64,000 nucleotides of DNA from Teredinibacter purpureus (GCF_014217335.1 NZ_CP060092.1:3923501-3987500); one strand, 5' to 3'. Shown: positions 1 to 9,144, counted from the stretch's first letter. Numbers and translations are program-made. Notes: generated by a model from the sequence alone, not told the origin.

Positions 1-1272
1 CGTTGACTTTCTTGCCACACATATACGATTACAAATAGCGTCAACATAATCATCAATAAATATCAGATTAAAACCTATGTGACTATAATTGCTTTTTGAA
101 TCCTTGGGATGTAACTTTACCGAAAAATCAACCCCCAAATTATATAAGGTTTTTACAATACTCAAATTCACATGCGTATCCCTGGACTCGGAAAAATACA
201 CAACCTTTTTCCCCTTACCCTCATTGTCAACCGCCAAACAAGCCCTCGAAAAGATCCTATTCATCAATGCCTGGTCATATACAAATTTAGTGGTACCATA
301 CAGTTTATTCAAGCACTCCGCTGAAACTTGGCTCGTAGAATAGAAGATATCGCCAGCAACACCACCAGGAAACTTAATAGAATATTCAAGTCCATGGGGA
401 ATACAAATAAGCTCTTTATTGTTGTTGCTAGCAATACGACTCTCAAGCATCGCATACCGATCTTCTTTATTTCCTGTATATATGCTTTTGACAGAGCCTA
501 GTCTGCACAATTCGATAAAAGTAATTTCATAGATAGCTTTAACCACAATCCGCCTAGAAAAATACCAAACTATATCACCGACACACTGAAAACCAAGTAG
601 AATATAGGCATCTCTTAAAATTGAACAAAAATCACGCCCCACAATAAAGGGGATTTTCAAAACACTATAAAAAGAAGCATTTACACTCAATAGAGAAAAC
701 ATCGAACTCAAATTTGTCTTCTTATACGCTATATCCTCTGCGTATAAATCCATATTAAGATCATCTTTTATCAAACACATTTTGGAATAAGTTGCGCTAG
801 ACCTTACGATACAGGCCCTTGAAGACAAACTACCTCCCTTGCCGAGCATAAATGTTTGCCAAAGAACATACATAGGTGACAACAAGCCACCAATAACAAC
901 AACAGAAAATGCCATTATAGTCAAAATAACACTTCTAAAGTAATCTCGAATCAAAGTATAAACAGGTAACCCACGCCTACCCTTTAACATGCTTCGCCAC
1001 AACACGCCTTGTACGCCACCTACACCAGTTTTTATATCCTCGCAATGCAGATCATCCAGCTGAACACTCCACTCACACAATTTGAAGTAGAAAAGCAAAT
1101 AAATCTCATTGGCATAATCTGAACCAAGACCGAACCCAGCAACTTCTGACGAAAGTTTATCCGTTAGCGCGCTGATTTTTTTGCTGTCAAAGCCGACAAC
1201 CGTTGATTCACCATTAAATGAACATTCAATCTCACCGGTTCTAAGTAGCTTGACCTCTTTTTTTTTGTTCAT
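1..1272 (-). CDS. Putative polysaccharide-biosynthesis transferase, 3'-truncated by the window edge
   Basis: The frame stays open for 424 codons from an ATG at 1272 to base 1, so the C-terminus lies outside the window. The ATG shares its A with the upstream stop (TGATG), which implies translational coupling. A hydrophobic stretch near residues 115-140 may be a membrane segment or a buried helix. The C-terminal part (IPHGLEYSIKF, then VVYFSESRDTHVNLSIVK and VKLHPKD) has the feel of GT-B capsule or polysialyltransferase-like enzymes: a conserved HG near a sugar site and a Rossmann-like strand followed by LHPK. I cannot name a family with certainty. It is the eighth gene of the A+T-rich locus and probably transfers or modifies a sugar of the polymer made there. 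Confidence 0.6.
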   Translation of the reverse strand, partial: MNKKKEVKLLRTGEIECSFNGESTVVGFDSKKISALTDKLSSEVAGFGLGSDYANEIYLLFYFKLCEWSVQLDDLHCEDIKTGVGGVQGVLWRSMLKGRRGLPVYTLIRDYFRSVILTIMAFSVVVIGGLLSPMYVLWQTFMLGKGGSLSSRACIVRSSATYSKMCLIKDDLNMDLYAEDIAYKKTNLSSMFSLLSVNASFYSVLKIPFIVGRDFCSILRDAYILLGFQCVGDIVWYFSRRIVVKAIYEITFIELCRLGSVKSIYTGNKEDRYAMLESRIASNNNKELICIPHGLEYSIKFPGGVAGDIFYSTSQVSAECLNKLYGTTKFVYDQALMNRIFSRACLAVDNEGKGKKVVYFSESRDTHVNLSIVKTLYNLGVDFSVKLHPKDSKSNYSHIGFNLIFIDDYVDAICNRICVARKST

Positions 1273-2168
1273 CAAGCCAGTTTTTTCCTGATTTTATTGA
1301 TGTAACCAATATAGGGAAATAGAAGAAGTTTGAGAGGACTATAGACAAATTTGAAATACTTTCTCATAAACAACGTATTCACCTCGGGCGCCACAGCGTC
1401 ATCAATTGGAAACCCCTCACCAAAAACAGAGGTATCATCCCCGCTTTTGGATCCACGGTGCGTTCCCTCATCACCTATACCAATATTATTGATAAGGTTT
1501 TGCTTGGGGACCACATGCAACATTTTTTTTGATCGAAAATATAGATCGTATGAATACGCCCACGAATTTACCATTTTGGTTTTCATTAGGTTATGAATAC
1601 CCAGCACATGATTTTTTTCAGCAAAGGATAACTCGCGTAAGCCAATACTTTTCAAAACATCTTTTTGATAACCAAATTCAACATCAATTCCCCTAACCCT
1701 ATCCGCCCAACTCGCCCATCCCCAGCAGAAGAATTTACTAGAAAAAAAATGACTTTCTTTACCAAATTTTGACAATTCATTTCGTCCGGCTATCGAAGCG
1801 ACGGTTTTATCAGTTTTGTATTTTTCAAGCATTTTCTCGCAATATTCGAAAAAAAAAGGGGATGGAATACAATCATCCTCGAGAATAATTCCCCTATCAA
1901 CCTGGCTAAAAAACCATTGAATCCCCTTGCTTACAGCTAGCTTGCACCCTAGATTCTCTTCTGAGAACAAAGTGTGAACCTCACACCCCCAATCGATAGC
2001 ATTAAGAACTTCGTCCCGTATTTCAAATATGACTTCCTGCTCAGCAAGGCCTCTAGGACCATCAGAAGCCAAATATATAACCTCTGGCTTCACAGCTTTT
2101 AAAGCACCAACCAACCTAACAATAGAGTCTCGCCTATTGAAAAACAACAACAATACTGGAATATTCAT
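1272..2168 (-). CDS. Glycosyltransferase, GT2/HlpA-like nucleotide-diphospho-sugar transferase
   Basis: The 298-residue protein begins MNIPVLLLFFNRRDS, the usual start of small GT-A transferases annotated as HlpA-like or GNT-I-like. SDGPRG follows near residue 37 and the acidic metal-binding motif ILEDDCIPS near residue 95; WGWASW is typical of the acceptor half. The frame can be extended to a TTG at 2228, but the extra 20 residues match nothing in the family, while the ATG at 2168 has AAGG ten bases upstream, so I chose 2168. No membrane anchor is visible; it should act at the cytoplasmic face on an undecaprenyl-linked intermediate. The donor sugar cannot be predicted. Confidence 0.8.
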   Translation of the reverse strand: MNIPVLLLFFNRRDSIVRLVGALKAVKPEVIYLASDGPRGLAEQEVIFEIRDEVLNAIDWGCEVHTLFSEENLGCKLAVSKGIQWFFSQVDRGIILEDDCIPSPFFFEYCEKMLEKYKTDKTVASIAGRNELSKFGKESHFFSSKFFCWGWASWADRVRGIDVEFGYQKDVLKSIGLRELSFAEKNHVLGIHNLMKTKMVNSWAYSYDLYFRSKKMLHVVPKQNLINNIGIGDEGTHRGSKSGDDTSVFGEGFPIDDAVAPEVNTLFMRKYFKFVYSPLKLLLFPYIGYINKIRKKLA

Positions 2169-2224
2169 AGGATAATAACCTTGAGTGAAACAAGCACAAT
2201 CACTGCAGTCTGCATATAAATCGG

Positions 2225-3280
2225 TCAAAAAACATCTATAAACAAAAAATCTTTTAACACTCTGGACACAAAAACCAGATTAACCGTAACAAAAATAAAA
2301 TACGTCAGCACATTTAACACCTTATACCTCCCCACTTTACTCCGCTCACAAACAAAAGAAGTTACGATAAAAAACATAAAAACAACAAATGCATCAGCGA
2401 TCCTATCTACCCACAAAAAACCCGAGAAAAATGACGTAAGAAAAACCCCAAGAAGACAAACCTTAAGCGGCCCAGTCATTCTTTCAAAATCGCTAGTTTT
2501 GTAGATAACCACAGACAAAACGACAACATTAAACAAAAACCGAAAAGAATACCCTGACTCAAACTTAATATTATCAATATAATACGTATATCTGGACAGA
2601 AAAGAGAGCAACTTGATATATTCAAATATCTTTAAGATTATGAAGTCGGTCAGTCCAGTGTAATACAGAACAAAAGAGACAAAAAGAAAGCTATAACAAA
2701 CATACCTCTTTAACTGCAATTTCAACAAAGGCAAAGATAAAATGACCAGCAATATACTTTTATGGAAAAAAGGGGCTAGCGCAAAAACTAAAAAAGGAGC
2801 CACCTTCTTACCTCTATACAAAAGACTGTATCCATACAAAAAAACAGATATCGCCATACCAACCCGCAAAAATATAAAGTTAACAGAGAGACCATAGAAC
2901 GAAATATACGCAATCAACCCCAACGAGACATTAAGGCCTAGATTAACTAAAGCCAACCTTACCAACATGACATTAAACAAAGCAATAGATAAGAAATATA
3001 GTATGTGACTATCGAAAAAAAGCTTAATGAGCTTACCGAAAACCACAAAGCCCATCTCCTGCCCTATATATTGCATATCCAAAAGAGACGAGTTATACAA
3101 TTTAAATAAGTCAAAGTACTCTTTTGTATCTGGAACCAATATATTCCGATAACCAACGATAAAAACAAAAACAAAAACCACTAGAACCTGATAAAACCAC
3201 GTATCCCTTTTAGAAACCAACACTAAAAATGCCATCAAAAGCAAAAAAACTGCGTATAATAAAAATGATATGTCTTGCAA
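2225..3280 (-). CDS. EpsG-family membrane protein, probable O-unit polymerase (Wzy)
   Basis: A strongly hydrophobic protein of about 351 residues with roughly ten predicted membrane segments. An early motif, GYRNILVPDTKEYFDLF, is typical of EpsG-family polymerases. It sits between a flippase and glycosyltransferases, as expected for the Wzy of a Wzx/Wzy pathway, where it would join lipid-linked repeat units on the periplasmic side. The frame opens at a TTG at 3349, but GAGG lies five bases before another TTG at 3280, which starts the protein right at the first membrane helix; I prefer 3280. Wzy sequences diverge widely, so the assignment rests on topology, motif and context. Confidence 0.72.
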   Translation of the reverse strand: MQDISFLLYAVFLLLMAFLVLVSKRDTWFYQVLVVFVFVFIVGYRNILVPDTKEYFDLFKLYNSSLLDMQYIGQEMGFVVFGKLIKLFFDSHILYFLSIALFNVMLVRLALVNLGLNVSLGLIAYISFYGLSVNFIFLRVGMAISVFLYGYSLLYRGKKVAPFLVFALAPFFHKSILLVILSLPLLKLQLKRYVCYSFLFVSFVLYYTGLTDFIILKIFEYIKLLSFLSRYTYYIDNIKFESGYSFRFLFNVVVLSVVIYKTSDFERMTGPLKVCLLGVFLTSFFSGFLWVDRIADAFVVFMFFIVTSFVCERSKVGRYKVLNVLTYFIFVTVNLVFVSRVLKDFLFIDVF

Positions 3281-3329
3281 AAGAACCTCGAAAACACAAA
3301 GTGTATGCACAAGAAAATGTATATAGTTA

Positions 3330-4487
3330 TTACTGAATAAAGGAACCAAAAGACAATATCATCTTCCTTTTACTTAACGATTCTCGCGCTTCAGTCAACG
3401 CCCTATCCCCAACCTGCATATCAGACACTACCTCTATCGCCTCAACGAGCGCTCTACGATCAAGCGAAGTGCAATTAACACCAACTTTGTATTTATTAAT
3501 AAATGAAACTACCGAAGAATTTTTTGGCCCATGAAACAACACCTTTACGCTCGAAGCGATATATGCAGACACCTTCCCAGGAAACGAAGTTTCGACCACT
3601 TCAGCTTTTTTAGGAGAGAACCAATAAGGTACATAACCAATATCTGATACCGACAATTCGTCCAAAACCTCTTCCAATTCTACCTGACCTCGAAATTCAA
3701 TCCTTTTATCACGCAAGACGCCAAAACGAGGTAATCGACCAAAGTTAACAAGCTGAATATTTTTATTATTTACCTTGAAATCCATATATTTAAGCGCGGA
3801 AACAAAACTATTCCATTCACGCTTCGCGTATATTGATCCTGCAAATACAATTTTTATACTTTTTGATTTTTCAATGGATCGCCTCTCAATGACACCCCGC
3901 TGAAACTCATTACTATCAATTCCATTTCTAATAACAAACGTTTTATCTGCGTATTCAGAGCATAGCTTTGCTCCCATTCCCTCGTTGATAACGGAGATGT
4001 TTTCTGCCCCTTTCAATGTAAAATCAAATGATTTTTTAACCAAACGGTAGGTAAATGGGTCTAAGTTTAAATTCCCCTTTAAATAAACTGGTGAATCCCA
4101 AATCGTGACGTAAACGGGTATTTCAGTTTTGGCGAGCAGGCTCTCCGCAAGAAAAATTAATTCTGGACTTGATAGTACCACCCAAATTTTATCTACCTTC
4201 TCACAATTAATAACCTCAACTATAGTTCGAAATATCCTTTCCCTATAAATACACCTAAAAATCAATAAGAGTAGGCTTGACAAGATAGGTAAATGACTTT
4301 TAAAAACCCCATATTCATAACAACTAAAATTAAGCCATTTTTTTATTTTACCCAGCCTTGATCGCTTTACTACGGACAATCTTGCAATACTACCATCAGG
4401 TTGTTGAGAGCAAATATTTTCTAAGTAGATATCACCCACCCCTTTACTGCCCGCCGGTGTACTAGTTATTAACAACGTCTTTTGCAC
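3330..4487 (-). CDS. Glycosyltransferase, GT4-like
   Basis: The product of about 385 residues starts MQKTLLITSTPAGSKGVGD, a first beta strand and glycine loop typical of GT-B transferases. A second Rossmann-like core begins at IKIVFAGSIYAKREW and contains the late segment ETSFPGKVSAYIASS. The start is a GTG at 4487 with a perfect AAGGAG seven bases upstream (4495-4500). The longer reading from 4529 would lie 68 bases inside the flippase gene and has no ribosome site. The gene overlaps the flippase by 26 bases, so the two are probably co-translated. Donor and acceptor are unknown. Confidence 0.75.
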   Translation of the reverse strand: MQKTLLITSTPAGSKGVGDIYLENICSQQPDGSIARLSVVKRSRLGKIKKWLNFSCYEYGVFKSHLPILSSLLLLIFRCIYRERIFRTIVEVINCEKVDKIWVVLSSPELIFLAESLLAKTEIPVYVTIWDSPVYLKGNLNLDPFTYRLVKKSFDFTLKGAENISVINEGMGAKLCSEYADKTFVIRNGIDSNEFQRGVIERRSIEKSKSIKIVFAGSIYAKREWNSFVSALKYMDFKVNNKNIQLVNFGRLPRFGVLRDKRIEFRGQVELEEVLDELSVSDIGYVPYWFSPKKAEVVETSFPGKVSAYIASSVKVLFHGPKNSSVVSFINKYKVGVNCTSLDRRALVEAIEVVSDMQVGDRALTEARESLSKRKMILSFGSFIQ

Positions 4488-5766
4488 AAAAAAACTCCTT
4501 TGCAATTGAGTACAACGTAAAAGTTTCAATAATAAGAGTCCAAAACACCATTATATAAAACGGGTTCACCTCAATATCCATCCATAAAAAAATACAAATG
4601 GTGACTAAAACTGCGACCGCCTTGACAAGTAGATAACCCGCTACTTTCTTTATCTTACCCACTGCCGAAAGTATCGTCACATGAACATTTGTCCACATGA
4701 GCAATGAAAAGTAGAAGCTAGCTGACACAACAACACTTTGCTGAAAAGTTACTTCTGAGTTAAAAACGAAAGAGAGAACAGCACTACCGTACGAGCACCC
4801 TACAACGATGGTTAAAAATAGAACGCTAAGCACGTATTTCAACAGCTTCGAATATACCCCAATAGCCCAGGTATAACTTCCTTTTGAAACACTCTCTGTA
4901 ATAGCCGGAATCAACGGTAAACAGACCATGGAGACCAAGCCGCTTCCAAGTAAGATTATTTGATTTAGCGCAGCATATTGAGCAGCAAAATCCGTGCTAT
5001 AAAAACGACCGACAATCAGTACAGGCAATACATGCAAAATTAAATTTGCAACGGAACCGGCAAACAAAAAATTTTTACCGTCTGACAGTAACTTTTTTAC
5101 CTGCGGCTTAGATATCAAACTCGGATTGAGGTTAACATAACCTTCAACACAAATAAGTCTCAAAGCATTTATAAGTCTAAAGGCAACGATTGGCCCTAAA
5201 ATAATTAAAAGCAGATGGCTGACTAATGCTATATTTTCCCCATAAATAACAACAAACACTACACTAACTATTGAAGATAAAAATGAAAACGAATTAGTTA
5301 TATATTGCTTTTGCGATGCAAGAACGACAGCATCTGTTACGGTACAAAAGTTCTGCAAAACAAAAATAATTAAAATACAATAAAAACTGACGTTAACATC
5401 TATTGTCGAACTGACATTGGTAGACATAAAAATAGTATTAACATCTACCAACGCTAGCAATATTAGCGCACCTAGAAAAACTACTAAACTCACAAAAACT
5501 GCTATAATGAGAGCGCTTGAAAACCAACTACTTCGATCTTTCTTATAACGCAATGGCGATATAATAATGGTAATCGCTGGGCCAACACCGATACTTGACA
5601 GCATCAGCCACCCCATAACCCCCATCATCATTGAATATACAACAAAGCCCTCGGCACCCAACTGCTTGACAGCCAACGGCATTGCAAACAACTGTAATGC
5701 TAACGTTGACACTTTCGATAAGACTGAGGTGATAATCGAAAGCTTTATTTTTCGCTCTTTGGGCAT
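4462..5766 (-). CDS. wzx: Wzx-type polysaccharide flippase (MATE/MVF-like)
   Basis: The 434-residue integral membrane protein has about twelve hydrophobic segments. Its N-terminus (SIITSVLSKVSTLALQLFAMPLAV, then LGAEGFVVYSMMMG) is the common opening of Wzx/RfbX oligosaccharide flippases. Such proteins move undecaprenyl-diphosphate-linked repeat units across the inner membrane. The ATG at 5766 lacks a strong ribosome site. It is followed directly by glycosyltransferase and polymerase genes. The symbol reflects function by context and fold; sequence identity within the family is usually low. Confidence 0.82.
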   Translation of the reverse strand: MPKERKIKLSIITSVLSKVSTLALQLFAMPLAVKQLGAEGFVVYSMMMGVMGWLMLSSIGVGPAITIIISPLRYKKDRSSWFSSALIIAVFVSLVVFLGALILLALVDVNTIFMSTNVSSTIDVNVSFYCILIIFVLQNFCTVTDAVVLASQKQYITNSFSFLSSIVSVVFVVIYGENIALVSHLLLIILGPIVAFRLINALRLICVEGYVNLNPSLISKPQVKKLLSDGKNFLFAGSVANLILHVLPVLIVGRFYSTDFAAQYAALNQIILLGSGLVSMVCLPLIPAITESVSKGSYTWAIGVYSKLLKYVLSVLFLTIVVGCSYGSAVLSFVFNSEVTFQQSVVVSASFYFSLLMWTNVHVTILSAVGKIKKVAGYLLVKAVAVLVTICIFLWMDIEVNPFYIMVFWTLIIETFTLYSIAKEFFCAKDVVNN

Positions 5767-5904
5767 CGTAGGTCTGTCTGTATATCAAATTAACTCTATT
5801 GATAAAATCTATTGTTAGCTAACAGCAGATATTTACCTACTTAAAATACCTCGACTTATGCGAGAACGGATATTTTACAACCTTGTATTATGGCTTAATT
5901 TAAA

Positions 5905-6636
5905 TCACTGCTGCATAGAGAGAACAACGCGAGCCACATCATCAGGAATATCCACAGCGATAGAACCACTCCCTACTTCGACCATGTTTACCTCATAACC
6001 AGACTCTAAAAATCGTAAAATCTCAACATCTTCAACCTCTTCAAGAGGTGTTTTTTTCTGCTGGCTTAAGAAAAACTCAAGATGCTCTCTCGAAAAAGCG
6101 TAAATACAAACCTGCTTTAAGCCAAACTTAAAATCCCCCTCTTTTGTCAATGGGATCCCAGATCGACTCATATACAATAGCTTTCCAGACTGATCACATA
6201 CCACTTTCGGAACAGTTAACGAACGGAACTCCCTTTCGTCTGAAATCTTGCACATAGCGTTAATAATCGCTCCATCACTATTAATATAAGATTCAATTAC
6301 ATTTTTAATATGTTCAGGAGAAACAAGTGGTTCGTCGCCTTGAACATTAACAATAAAATTGCAATTTAAAGTCCGATTAGCCTCTGCAAGCCTATCGGTT
6401 CCAGTGAGACAGCCGCTACTTGTTCTTATAACCGAACCACCGAACGTGTTGACCGCAGATTCAATTCGATCATCATCGGTTGCTACGAACACCTTTTCGC
6501 CCCCAACTGCTTCACAGCATCGCTCCCAAACATGCTGAATCATAGGTTTACCGCATATATCTACTAAAGGCTTACCTGGAAATCGACTCGACTCGAATCT
6601 AGCTGGAATAACTACCGCATAATTATCAACGTTCAT
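5905..6636 (-). CDS. kdsB: CMP-Kdo synthetase-like cytidylyltransferase
   Basis: The 243-residue protein carries the full KdsB signature: VVIPARFESSRFPGKPL at the CTP-binding N-terminus, CGKPMIQHVWERC, VFVATDDDRI and NVQGDEPLV. Length matches the family (about 245-255). The known reaction is CTP plus Kdo giving CMP-Kdo and diphosphate. The housekeeping kdsB of most gammaproteobacteria sits beside lpxK or murB; this copy lies in a polysaccharide operon and overlaps the HAD gene by four bases (ATGA), so it resembles capsule KpsU and may activate a different ulosonic acid. Substrate choice cannot be read from sequence alone. Confidence 0.85.
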   Translation of the reverse strand: MNVDNYAVVIPARFESSRFPGKPLVDICGKPMIQHVWERCCEAVGGEKVFVATDDDRIESAVNTFGGSVIRTSSGCLTGTDRLAEANRTLNCNFIVNVQGDEPLVSPEHIKNVIESYINSDGAIINAMCKISDEREFRSLTVPKVVCDQSGKLLYMSRSGIPLTKEGDFKFGLKQVCIYAFSREHLEFFLSQQKKTPLEEVEDVEILRFLESGYEVNMVEVGSGSIAVDIPDDVARVVLSMQQ

Positions 6637-7298
6637 ATTTCTTGTATTACCTCATCAAAAGAATCTATGACTCGATATCCTTGATCTTTACACAGACCTC
6701 TCATTTTTGATTCAACCCTAGAAAAAGGACTGTAAAAAATGAAATCAATTGCATTGGCTCTTGCAGCTTCTAGGTCTGAAATTGCATCACCGATCATTAC
6801 AGCTTTAGACTCTTTATGCATATCCAAAATGTTGGAGACATTAACTGATTTCAGTTCTGGGGAGCCCATAATTCCATCAAAATAGACATTTAACTGTCGA
6901 GCATTAAAAACTCTTCTCAACTCATCTTGTTCTGAACCACTAGCAACATATTTAACCGCATTACTTTTAGTCAGCAACTCTTTTACAAATGGCGCCAAAT
7001 TAGCTTTTAAGTATAACCTTTCACACTGATACGAATAAGATGCGAGAACTTCGCTTTTAAAGTCCTCAACTATCAAGCCTCTCAAATTTAGCAAGTGGCT
7101 TGCAAAATAGTCAACGTGATAAAATCTAGATTTCCCGAAGTTTTGACCAAAAAAAGAGGTGCATGTATCAATATCAGAATTCGTTATGCCGTACCCCCTT
7201 AAAGCTATACCCATAGCTTTAATTTTTAGGGCATTTGAGTCGAGCAGAACGCCATCACAATCAAATATAATTACATCAAAACAACTAAACCGGTGCAT
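6633..7298 (-). CDS. HAD-superfamily phosphatase of the polysaccharide locus
   Basis: A 221-residue HAD hydrolase with nucleophile motif FDCDGVLLDS (Asp13 and Asp15 from the chosen start), motif II at YVASGSEQDE, a lysine in SPELKSVN and the metal motif MIGDAISDLEAA. The helical cap between motifs I and II places it with subfamily I enzymes of the phosphoglycolate type, not with the capless KdsC group. The ATG at 7298 has AAGG eight bases upstream; the TTG at 7316 has no site. It overlaps the aldolase gene by 14 bases and the cytidylyltransferase by four. By position it would remove phosphate from the aldolase product before CMP activation, as KdsC does in Kdo synthesis. Confidence 0.8.
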   Translation of the reverse strand: MHRFSCFDVIIFDCDGVLLDSNALKIKAMGIALRGYGITNSDIDTCTSFFGQNFGKSRFYHVDYFASHLLNLRGLIVEDFKSEVLASYSYQCERLYLKANLAPFVKELLTKSNAVKYVASGSEQDELRRVFNARQLNVYFDGIMGSPELKSVNVSNILDMHKESKAVMIGDAISDLEAARANAIDFIFYSPFSRVESKMRGLCKDQGYRVIDSFDEVIQEI

Positions 7299-8904
7299 AG
7301 ATGGAGCCTTGCACAAGAGGATAGGTCGTTGGCGTTAATGCAATGAGCCTTTTTGATATTTCAAGACCATTCATCATAGAAAAGATTTCAAGCATCTCTA
7401 ATTGTCGAGAGTCGGCACTTTCATACCCATCAAACCCGGCGAGAAACACTCCTTTCGGGTTCATCGTTTCAACAACACTAAATGCATATGCTGCTGTAAT
7501 ATCAAAAGGAACAACACAGTATTCGTTTTTAACGGAAAAACAATTATGCTTAACTTCAAACCCATAATCGATTAATTGACAGCTGCCAGAAAAAAGTTCT
7601 AGTTCTGAATCCTTGAATCGGTGCTTTGGCAATATAACCGGCTTTTTGAGCGTATTGTATATACCACGCTCTGAAAGAAATTTATTGTTGTGGGATAGAC
7701 AATAATAATCAATATATTCTGCCAGCTCTTCAATCACATTTATCCCAATAACAATTGGCTTTTTGTTTCTAATATACGCTTTAATGTCCCTTAAATATCT
7801 TTGTAAACTTGAACCATTTGCTACAATTAAAACATCTCTTTCATGTGCAACACTGCACAACTCTGGCGAACCACTGACCGGCTTTCCCTCACCGGAGAAT
7901 GTCAATGCGGCTTTGTACACATCTCCATTGTAGGACGTTCTATTTTCCTGCTGACTAAGAAATTCTATCGCACCAACAATTTCATCCGTCCCAAAATGGC
8001 TATCAGAAAGCATGTTTTGTATGTAAGTAGGGTGAAGATTATTTTGAGCGCCTAAGAAATAAAGTAAATTGCTTCCCCAGCCACATTCTTTCTGCATCGG
8101 CTCGAAATGACGTATTGCCAACTCATATACTGGAGTTGTTACATAACTATCGCTCTCTTGACTAATAACAGCTAATAAATTTTCAGTCTGCGAATTACCT
8201 GCACCACGCCCCATACCCGTAACCGTAGCATCCAGCCACTTCACCCCTGCTGCTTTTGCGACCAAACAATTATCTAATGCTCTAGCCATGTTGTTGTGAG
8301 TATGGATACCTAAGTCACCAGACCAGCATTCACGCAATGCCGAGATTATTCGTTTAACCTCCCCTCCATCCATATTGCCAAGTGAATCAGCGAAATATAA
8401 GACATCCACCTGCCCCCAAGAAGCCACTATCCCAGCCTTTTCTGCCAACTCCGCTGAGGGTTTACCTCCGGCTTGCATCAAGTTATATCCAACAATATAA
8501 CCCTTGTCTTTCAAGCATTTCACTATCGCCTCTGATTTTTCCACTTCATCAAAGTGAGCTGCAACTCTAACAATAGACACATGACTGTCTTTAGAATCAA
8601 CAAATAAATCATTAACTGTATCGCCAATAGACTTAGGGGAGCCCATAATCGACTTAGCATTAACCATTACACCATAACTAGGCCCATTGGGTAATCGCAA
8701 ACGATTAATAAAATCTTCGGTTGTGTAAAAGAACGCACCGTGAAAACCTTTTTGAGGCAGCTCACGCAACCCTAATTCGACGTAATCTACTTTAGCTTTA
8801 GCCATGGCTTCAATGTATGCTTGAACAACGTCAGGATCAAAATCCCAAAGATTGTAATAACCACCATCACGCAGTGTGCAGTCTAAAATTTTAACTTCAT
8901 GCAT
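7285..8904 (-). CDS. DRE-TIM (HMGL-like) aldolase fused to a C-terminal MptE/DUF115-like domain
   Basis: Residues 1 to about 290 form a DRE-TIM barrel: ILDCTLRDGG at the N-terminus, metal ligands in GIHTHNNMARALDN (His201, His203) and GMGRGAGNSQTENLL (231-245), closest in style to DmpG-type 4-hydroxy-2-oxovalerate aldolases that handle pyruvate enolate. From about 355 a different domain begins: DVLIVANGSSLQRYL, then PIVIGINVIEEL and GVFLAGFDGY, resembling the Rossmann-like DUF115/MptE or GT42 sialyltransferase folds. The ATG at 8904 has AGGA upstream and is the first gene of its operon. I infer that it condenses pyruvate with a sugar aldehyde to give an ulosonic acid; the job of the second domain is unknown. 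Confidence 0.75.
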   Translation of the reverse strand: MHEVKILDCTLRDGGYYNLWDFDPDVVQAYIEAMAKAKVDYVELGLRELPQKGFHGAFFYTTEDFINRLRLPNGPSYGVMVNAKSIMGSPKSIGDTVNDLFVDSKDSHVSIVRVAAHFDEVEKSEAIVKCLKDKGYIVGYNLMQAGGKPSAELAEKAGIVASWGQVDVLYFADSLGNMDGGEVKRIISALRECWSGDLGIHTHNNMARALDNCLVAKAAGVKWLDATVTGMGRGAGNSQTENLLAVISQESDSYVTTPVYELAIRHFEPMQKECGWGSNLLYFLGAQNNLHPTYIQNMLSDSHFGTDEIVGAIEFLSQQENRTSYNGDVYKAALTFSGEGKPVSGSPELCSVAHERDVLIVANGSSLQRYLRDIKAYIRNKKPIVIGINVIEELAEYIDYYCLSHNNKFLSERGIYNTLKKPVILPKHRFKDSELELFSGSCQLIDYGFEVKHNCFSVKNEYCVVPFDITAAYAFSVVETMNPKGVFLAGFDGYESADSRQLEMLEIFSMMNGLEISKRLIALTPTTYPLVQGSIYAPV

Positions 8905-9144
8905 AATAAATTCTTCCTAACTAATTACTACATACCTAGATTAACACCCATATAAACCTGTTTTTTCAACAGAAAATCCCACAAACACCACTAATTTAAA
9001 CATTGATTTGAAGGTCTTCCAGCACGAAAGATTAAGATTCTTCGAAACCTAGCTAACGCGGATCAATGGCCAAAAAACAATGGTATTGGTTATTGCAAGT
9101 AAAACAGAAACCCAAATCTAGTAATCGTCTTTTTTGACCGAGAC

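Noticed and set aside
89..343. Plus-strand reading frames of 84 and 64 codons
   Set aside because: They are antisense to the open minus-strand frame 1-1272, which is continuous, coupled to its neighbour and has protein-like motifs.
5813..5824. Palindrome TGTTAGCTAACA between kdsB and wzx
   Set aside because: Short, in A+T-rich DNA, without a U-run or second copy; chance is likely.
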